Source: Acidobacteriota bacterium
GTDB taxonomy: Bacteria > Acidobacteriota > Terriglobia > Terriglobales > Acidobacteriaceae
Direction of reading: 5' to 3'
NCBI GenBank assembly: GCA_003225595.1
Contig: QIAR01000704.1
Coordinates: 1 to 6,025, forward strand
Length of the DNA: 6,025 nucleotides
Under the pieces are notes generated by a model. The model did no database searches and had not been told where the DNA came from. It was given only the letters and a program-made list of their open reading frames with translations. Of this stretch, positions 5,548 through 6,025 are shown piece after piece. Position 1 is the stretch's first letter. Each line of letters starts with the position of its first letter. The translations under genes and the position numbers were made by a program.

Positions 5548-6025
5548 ATGTCGCACTTTCTTATCACCGTTGTGTCGATGGGCGTCGTACTCGGATTCAT
5601 GATTCTGATTCACGAGTTCGGCCATTATGCTGCGGCCAAACTTTTTAAGGTCCGCGTGGAAGTCTTCTCAATTGGTTTTGGCACTCGCCTGCTGGGTTTC
5701 CGCAAGGGTGAGACCGATTACCGCATCAGTGCCATCCCGCTGGGTGGCTACGTGAAGATGTCGGGTGAGAATCCCATGGACGAGCGCACCGGGGATCCCG
5801 GCGAGTTCCTCTCCCACCCGCGCTGGCAGCGCTTCGTTATTGCTATAGCCGGGCCCGCCATGAACATCCTCTTGGCGGTTGGGCTGCTCACCACTATCTA
5901 CATGATCCGTTACGAGTACCCGATTTTTCTGGACCAGCCGGCAGTCATTGGCTGGGTGCTGCCCGACACGCCAGCAGCCAAGGCCGGCATTCAACCGGGC
6001 GATCGCGTGGCGCGGATTGACGGCA
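5548..6025 (+). CDS. rseP: RseP-type site-2 intramembrane zinc metalloprotease, partial (runs off the right edge)
   Basis: The reading frame is open from ATG 5548 to the window end, giving the first 159 residues of a family usually of about 350-450. Site-2 proteases cut transmembrane substrates; in E. coli RseP cleaves the anti-sigma factor RseA. The zinc-binding HEFGH is at 22-26, inside the first membrane segment (about 4-22), and its H22 is at the same residue number as in E. coli RseP, which supports this start. Further landmarks are FSIGFGTRLLGF (40-51), IPLGGYVKMSGENP (63-76), the AGPAMNILLA segment (101-110) opening the second membrane span, and the start of a PDZ domain from about 129, with TPAAKAGIQPGDRV at 141-154. 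The third transmembrane region with the remaining zinc ligand lies beyond the window. It begins six bases after the dxr stop, so it is co-transcribed; the nearest purine-rich site (GGGAG, 5529-5533) is 14 bases away, too far for a good Shine-Dalgarno. Confidence 0.96.
   Translation, partial: MSHFLITVVSMGVVLGFMILIHEFGHYAAAKLFKVRVEVFSIGFGTRLLGFRKGETDYRISAIPLGGYVKMSGENPMDERTGDPGEFLSHPRWQRFVIAIAGPAMNILLAVGLLTTIYMIRYEYPIFLDQPAVIGWVLPDTPAAKAGIQPGDRVARIDG

Noticed and set aside
5668..5994. 108-codon minus-strand open frame opposite rseP
   Set aside because: The plus strand here encodes intact RseP motifs; the antisense frame has no recognisable domain.

Overview
The window is a stretch of ordinary bacterial chromosome, moderately GC-rich and densely packed. 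It holds six complete genes and one gene cut off at the right edge. The gene content and style (a cytoplasmic-type HtrA-like protease, a zinc-ribbon/DUF4870 membrane protein, a zinc-ribbon XRE regulator and a uppS-cdsA-dxr-rseP cluster) suggest a Gram-negative soil-type bacterium. My best guess is Acidobacteriota, but this is inference from gene style, not from a marker gene. There is no rRNA, tRNA, transposase, integrase, CRISPR array or phage gene.

Layout. Positions 5-544 (+) encode a small XRE-family DNA-binding protein with an N-terminal pair of CxxC knuckles. After it come about 155 bases that can fold into short hairpins, ending in a textbook intrinsic terminator at 699-726. Positions 794-1243 (-) encode a zinc-ribbon plus DUF4870 membrane protein, convergent with the regulator. 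A 141-base divergent spacer (1244-1384) separates it from an S1C (HtrA/Deg-like) serine protease with one PDZ domain, best started at 1385 and ending at 2428 (+). A 98-base gap with a terminator-like stem-loop follows. The rest of the window is a tightly spaced + strand cluster: uppS (2527-3369), cdsA (3382-4278), dxr (4321-5541) and rseP (5548 to beyond the window end).

How the genes work together. The four-gene cluster is the widespread envelope module. Dxr commits carbon to the MEP isoprenoid pathway. UppS builds the C55 undecaprenyl carrier lipid from isoprenoid units. CdsA makes CDP-diacylglycerol for phospholipids. RseP is the site-2 intramembrane protease of envelope stress signalling. 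An HtrA-family protease just upstream is thematically fitting, because a related protease, DegS, acts before RseP in E. coli. Here, however, the likely start leaves it without a visible membrane anchor or signal peptide, so a DegS-like role is not shown.

I find no clear undescribed system. The most unusual details are a histidine-rich tail on UppS created in part by an in-frame 12-base tandem duplication, consecutive TTG starts for uppS and cdsA, the structured segment before the 699-726 terminator, and the unresolved N-terminus of the HtrA-like protease.
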